A stretch of DNA of 8,531 nucleotides from Oscillospiraceae bacterium (GTDB lineage Bacteria > Bacillota > Clostridia > Oscillospirales > Oscillospiraceae): positions 1-8,531 of the forward strand of contig JAFOJR010000148.1 of assembly GCA_017420125.1 (NCBI GenBank), given 5' to 3'. The notes under the pieces were generated by a model, which saw nothing but the letters and a program-made list of their open reading frames with translations, was not told the origin of the DNA and did no database searches. Made by a program: the position numbers and the translations under genes. Below are positions 5,715 to 8,531 of this stretch, in pieces (position 1 is the stretch's first letter; every line of letters starts with the position of its first letter).

Positions 5715-5725
5715 GACTGCAAAAA
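5692..5725. repeat. Inverted repeat flanking the rightward -35 box
   Basis: TTTTTGCA (5692-5699) and TGCAAAAA (5718-5725) are perfect 8-bp inverted copies 18 bp apart, with the rightward -35 TTGACA between them. The position would suit an operator, but the sequence matches no site that I recognise, and A/T runs make chance likelier. Confidence 0.35.
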
Positions 5726-5737
5726 CAGGTGTATATT
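5709..5737 (+). promoter_or_regulatory. Promoter of the GSIII-amt operon
   Basis: -35 TTGACA (5709-5714), 17-base spacer, -10 TATATT (5732-5737), close to the sigma-A consensus. The expected start of transcription is about 5743-5745, seven bases before the hexaloop hairpin and 80 bases before the GTG start of the GSIII gene. Confidence 0.85.
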
Positions 5738-5749
5738 ATGCGACATGAA

Positions 5750-5800
5750 AGGCAATGGTGCCGCAGAGGAATTTCCTCTGACCGCCATTGCCTCTTTTTT
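5750..5800 (+). terminator. Intrinsic terminator inside the GSIII leader (attenuator)
   Basis: Arms AGGCAATGG (5750-5758) and CCATTGCCT (5785-5793) pair perfectly over 9 bp. Inside, CAGAGG (5764-5769) pairs with CCTCTG (5775-5780), making one long hairpin. A six-T run follows at 5795-5800, then ATTTT. It lies between the promoter and the ribosome site of the gene it controls, so it must act as an attenuator. There is no upstream gene on this strand for it to end. Confidence 0.9.
5751..5762 (+). promoter_or_regulatory. ANTAR-type hexaloop antiterminator hairpin, GSIII leader
   Basis: GGC-AATGGT-GCC: three GC pairs closing a six-base loop with A1 and G4. It uses bases 5751-5758 of the terminator's 5' arm, so the two structures exclude each other. 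It sits within about ten bases of the predicted transcript start, as in the leftward leader. The stem is short and would need protein to compete with the stronger terminator, which fits an antiterminator that acts only when bound. Confidence 0.7.
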
Positions 5801-5823
5801 ATTTTCTGGAAAGGGTGAAAAAA

Positions 5824-7917
5824 GTGGCAACGGTAACCGATTATTTTGGAAGTCTCGTATTTGATGATCGAGTGATGAAAGCAAATCTTTCTGCGGATGT
5901 GTATCAATCGCTGAAAAAGACCATTGACGAAGGGGCACGGCTGGACCCATCTGTTGCAAATGCGGTTGCAGCGGCAATGAAAGATTGGGCAGTCAGTTTA
6001 GGGGCAACACATTTTACCCATTGGTTCCAGCCGATGACCGGCATCACAGCGGAAAAACACGACAGCTTTATCGGACCGGCACCCGATGGACGAGTCATTT
6101 TGGAGTTTTCCGGCAAAGAGTTGGTAAAAGGTGAGCCAGATGCCAGTTCCTTCCCTTCCGGGGGGCTGAGGGCCACTTTCGAAGCTCGGGGATACACCGC
6201 TTGGGATCCCACTTCATATGCATTTATCAAGGACAAGACATTGTGCATTCCCACGGCATTCTGCTCTTACAGCGGAGAAGCGCTGGATAAGAAAACCCCG
6301 CTGCTGCGGTCCATGGAAGCGCTCAACAAGCAGGCAATGCGTATTTTACGGCTGTTTGGAAACGACAGCGTGAAATGTGTCCGCACCTCGGTCGGCCCGG
6401 AACAGGAATATTTCCTGGTGGACAAGGAGATGTACCGGAAACGGAAAGATCTGATTTTCACCGGTCGAACTCTTTTTGGAGCAAAACCGCCCAAAGGACA
6501 GGAGATGGACGACCATTATTTCGGCGTGATTCAACCCCGGGTGGCAGCCTATATGGCAGAGCTGAACGAGACGCTGTGGAAGATGGGCGTGCTTGCTAAA
6601 ACGGAACACAACGAAGTTGCACCGGCCCAGCACGAACTGGCGCCAATCTATACTACCACCAACATTGCCACGGACCACAATCAACTCACTATGGAAATGA
6701 TGCAGAAGACCGCGGAAAAACATGGTTTGGTGTGTCTGCTTCACGAAAAGCCGTTTGCCGGTGTCAACGGGAGCGGGAAACACAACAACTGGTCCATTGC
6801 AACAGATACCGGCACAAACCTTCTGTCGCCCGGTGAGACGCCGTATGAAAATGCCCAATTTTTGCTGTTCCTCTGTGCGGTGATCCAGGCTGTGGATGAA
6901 TATCAGGATTTACTGCGGATGTCAGTGGCCACCGCCGGAAACGACCATCGCTTGGGGGCAAACGAAGCGCCGCCCGCTGTGGTATCCATCTTTTTGGGAG
7001 ATGAGCTCACAGCCATTTTGTCAGCCATCGAGCGGGATGTGCCGTACAACGCGACAGAAAAAACCCAGATGAAACTGGGCGTCCATGTACTGCCTCCTTT
7101 CCCAAAAGATGCCACCGACCGGAACCGCACCTCTCCTTTTGCATTTACCGGCAATAAGTTTGAGTTTCGGATGTTGGGCTCCTCTAATTCCATTGCCTGT
7201 GCCAATATTATGCTTAACGCCGCTGTTGCGGAAGTGCTGCAGCAGTATGCGGACCGGCTGGAACAGGCAAAAAACTTCGATTCAGAGCTGCATACGTTGA
7301 TTCAAGACACCATTCGAGAGCATAAACGCATTATTTTTAACGGAAATGGGTATGACGATGCGTGGATCAAAGAGGCGGTGGAGCAGCGAGGCCTTTCCAA
7401 TTTGCGTACCACGCCGGACTGCATGTCGGCGCTGCTGGCGCCCAAAAACATGGAAATGCTGATGGCGCAAAAGGTCTTTTCGGAAGCGGAATTAAATTCC
7501 CGATATGAAATTATGCTGGAGAACTATTGCAAAACGGTGATCATTGAAGCGCGTACCATGACGGACATGGCGCGGAAAGAAATTCTCCCCGCCGTGGAAA
7601 CATATGTTTCGGATCTTGCCGCCGCGGCCAATGCAAAAAAAGCAGTCTGTGAAGAACTGACCTGCTGTTACGAAACGAAGCGGATTCGCAAGCTTTCGAT
7701 GCTGATGGATCAGATCGACATGGGAGCGGAAGCCCTGGAAGATGCTTTGATTTCTGTTGGGATGATTCAAGATGTGGGCCAGCAGGCCGATCAGATTCGG
7801 GATGAACTTTTGCCGAAGATGAGTGAGTTAAGAGCGCCGGCAGATGAAGCGGAGACCTTGGTGGCAGAACGATATTGGCCGTTTCCCACTTATGGCGCAT
7901 TGCTGTTTGGCGTGTAA
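5824..7917 (+). CDS. glnN: Glutamine synthetase type III
   Basis: A 697-residue GSIII, the large (about 700-residue) glutamine synthetase class common in Bacteroidetes, clostridia and cyanobacteria; it makes glutamine from glutamate, NH4+ and ATP. I chose the GTG at 5824 because AAAGGG lies 8 bases before it and the product starts at the usual ATVTDYFGSLVF. A TTG further upstream falls inside the terminator. GSIII signatures: N-terminal block KKTIDEGARLDPSVANAVA (31-49), VGPEQEYFLVD (190-200), NEVAPAQHELAPIY (263-276), KPFAGVNGSGKHNNWS (309-324), AGNDHRLGANEAPP (371-384) and NRTSPFAFTGNKFEFRMLGS (434-453). The C-terminal region (about 560-697) is helical, as in the family. It is the first gene of the rightward operon, 14 bases before amt, and its leader carries an attenuator. 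Nothing suggests truncation. It is a second, quite different synthetase beside the type I-like one at 766-1992. Confidence 0.96.
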   Translation: MATVTDYFGSLVFDDRVMKANLSADVYQSLKKTIDEGARLDPSVANAVAAAMKDWAVSLGATHFTHWFQPMTGITAEKHDSFIGPAPDGRVILEFSGKELVKGEPDASSFPSGGLRATFEARGYTAWDPTSYAFIKDKTLCIPTAFCSYSGEALDKKTPLLRSMEALNKQAMRILRLFGNDSVKCVRTSVGPEQEYFLVDKEMYRKRKDLIFTGRTLFGAKPPKGQEMDDHYFGVIQPRVAAYMAELNETLWKMGVLAKTEHNEVAPAQHELAPIYTTTNIATDHNQLTMEMMQKTAEKHGLVCLLHEKPFAGVNGSGKHNNWSIATDTGTNLLSPGETPYENAQFLLFLCAVIQAVDEYQDLLRMSVATAGNDHRLGANEAPPAVVSIFLGDELTAILSAIERDVPYNATEKTQMKLGVHVLPPFPKDATDRNRTSPFAFTGNKFEFRMLGSSNSIACANIMLNAAVAEVLQQYADRLEQAKNFDSELHTLIQDTIREHKRIIFNGNGYDDAWIKEAVEQRGLSNLRTTPDCMSALLAPKNMEMLMAQKVFSEAELNSRYEIMLENYCKTVIIEARTMTDMARKEILPAVETYVSDLAAAANAKKAVCEELTCCYETKRIRKLSMLMDQIDMGAEALEDALISVGMIQDVGQQADQIRDELLPKMSELRAPADEAETLVAERYWPFPTYGALLFGV

Positions 7918-7931
7918 AAAGGGGAGAGACC

Positions 7932-8531
7932 ATGACAATAGAATTTTGGCTACTGATTGGGACTGCATTGATTTTTTGGATGCAGGCGGGATTTGCCATG
8001 GTAGAGACCGGCTTTACCAGAGCGAAAAATGCCGGCAACATCATCATGAAAAACCTGATGGACTTTTGCATTGGCACAATTGTCTTTTCTCTGCTGGGCT
8101 ACACGTTGATGATGGGAGAAGATACTCTGGCCGGGTTGATCGGCCTGCCTAATATGGACTTATGGGCGAATTTTAAAACGTTTATCGCCAGCCCGGCGGA
8201 GGGGTTCACCGGCGCTACCACCTTTGTGTTTAACTTGGTGTTTTGTGCTACTACCGCTACCATCGTATCCGGCGCTATGGCAGAGCGCACCAAATTTTCG
8301 GCTTATTGCATCTATTCTGCCGTGATCTCCCTGTTTGTTTACCCCATTGAAGCGCATTGGATCTGGGGCGGCGGCTGGCTGAGTCAGATGGGCTTTCACG
8401 ACTATGCCGGCTCCTGCGCGATCCATATGGTGGGCGGAATTGCCGCTCTGGTAGGCGCGATATTCCTGGGTCCCCGCATCGGAAAGTACGGACGGGATGA
8501 AACCGGGAGAGTGATCAAGGTTAACGCGATC
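7932..8531 (+). CDS. amt: Ammonium transporter, N-terminal 200 residues
   Basis: An Amt/MEP/Rh channel for NH4+/NH3 uptake in the cytoplasmic membrane, cut by the window end. The ATG at 7932 has GGGGAG five bases upstream and follows the GSIII stop by 14 bases, so the two are co-transcribed. The frame is open to the last base. Motifs: ETGFTRAKNAGNIIMKNLMD (25-44), FVFNLVFCATTATIVSGAMAER (98-119, region of the phenylalanine gate), EAHWIWGGGWL (140-150, W145 at the external ammonium site) and DYAGSCAIHMVGGIAALVGA (157-176). H165 matches the first of the paired pore histidines (E. coli H168). There are about five hydrophobic segments in this half. It starts directly with the first membrane helix and has no long cleavable signal. 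A PII (GlnB) gene often follows amt but would be outside the window. Confidence 0.96.
   Translation, partial: MTIEFWLLIGTALIFWMQAGFAMVETGFTRAKNAGNIIMKNLMDFCIGTIVFSLLGYTLMMGEDTLAGLIGLPNMDLWANFKTFIASPAEGFTGATTFVFNLVFCATTATIVSGAMAERTKFSAYCIYSAVISLFVYPIEAHWIWGGGWLSQMGFHDYAGSCAIHMVGGIAALVGAIFLGPRIGKYGRDETGRVIKVNAI

Larger units (their letters stand above)
5453..5823. promoter_or_regulatory. Shared divergent regulatory region
   Basis: This is the only stretch over 300 bases without a gene. From left to right it holds the RBS hairpin of the leftward operon, a possibly folded leader domain, the leftward terminator and its overlapping hexaloop hairpin, the leftward promoter, an AT-rich middle (5680-5705), the rightward promoter, the rightward hexaloop hairpin and terminator, and the GSIII ribosome site. 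Both leaders have the same order: promoter, ANTAR-type hairpin at or near +1, terminator, gene. Confidence 0.85.

Noticed and set aside
5788..5823. TTG or earlier GTG (5815) as start of the GSIII gene
   Set aside because: The TTG lies in the terminator stem and has no ribosome site. The GTG at 5815 overlaps the AAAGGG site that is correctly spaced for the GTG at 5824, where family similarity begins.
1..8531. CRISPR arrays, tRNA or rRNA genes, insertion sequences, phage genes
   Set aside because: No repeat arrays, transposase or integrase motifs, or RNA gene signatures were seen; the window is densely filled with metabolic genes on consistent strands.

Overview
The window is a compact ammonia and glutamine assimilation locus from a Gram-positive, low-to-mid-GC anaerobe. 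It is most likely a clostridial Firmicute of the Oscillospiraceae/Ruminococcaceae kind. The evidence is gene content (a three-piece glutamate synthase with ferredoxin-type clusters, a GSIII glutamine synthetase, an ANTAR antiterminator beside glnA), purine-rich Shine-Dalgarno sites, sigma-A-like promoters, and use of GTG starts. This assignment comes from reading protein sequence, not from a database search.

Layout. Two operons diverge from a 371-bp regulatory region (5453-5823). Leftward (minus strand): class II glutamine amidotransferase (4355-5452), 2x[4Fe-4S]+FMN glutamate synthase core (2853-4358), GXGXG domain protein (2011-2730), type I-like glutamine synthetase (766-1992), pseudo-receiver/ANTAR RNA-binding regulator (157-741), and the first 31 codons of carA (1-94). 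Rightward: a GSIII glutamine synthetase (5824-7917), then an Amt ammonium channel cut by the window end (7932-8531). The genes cover NH4+ uptake, glutamine synthesis, glutamine-to-glutamate transfer and glutamine use for carbamoyl phosphate. No gltD-type NAD(P)H subunit is present, which suggests ferredoxin as electron donor.

The main discovery candidate is the regulatory region. Each divergent promoter (TTGACA, 17 bp, TATCAT or TATATT) starts a leader whose first element is a short hairpin with a six-base loop: AAAGGC leftward, AATGGT rightward. Both loops carry A at position 1 and G at position 4, the signature bound by ANTAR proteins. Each hairpin overlaps the 5' arm of a strong intrinsic terminator, so hairpin and terminator exclude each other. 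A third such hairpin (loop AAAGGA) lies on the ribosome binding site of the first leftward gene. The regulator that would read them is the fifth gene of the leftward operon. Its receiver domain lacks the phosphorylation residues, so the signal is probably not phosphate but a partner or ligand. The inferred system is feedback antitermination, perhaps joined with translational control, of both glutamine synthetases and the glutamate synthase.

Other notable points: an in-frame 41-codon open stretch directly after the TAA of the glutamate synthase core gene, ending in an ATGA overlap with the next gene; a lysine where type I glutamine synthetases have the catalytic Glu-flap glutamate; and a 9-bp inverted repeat containing both -35 boxes.
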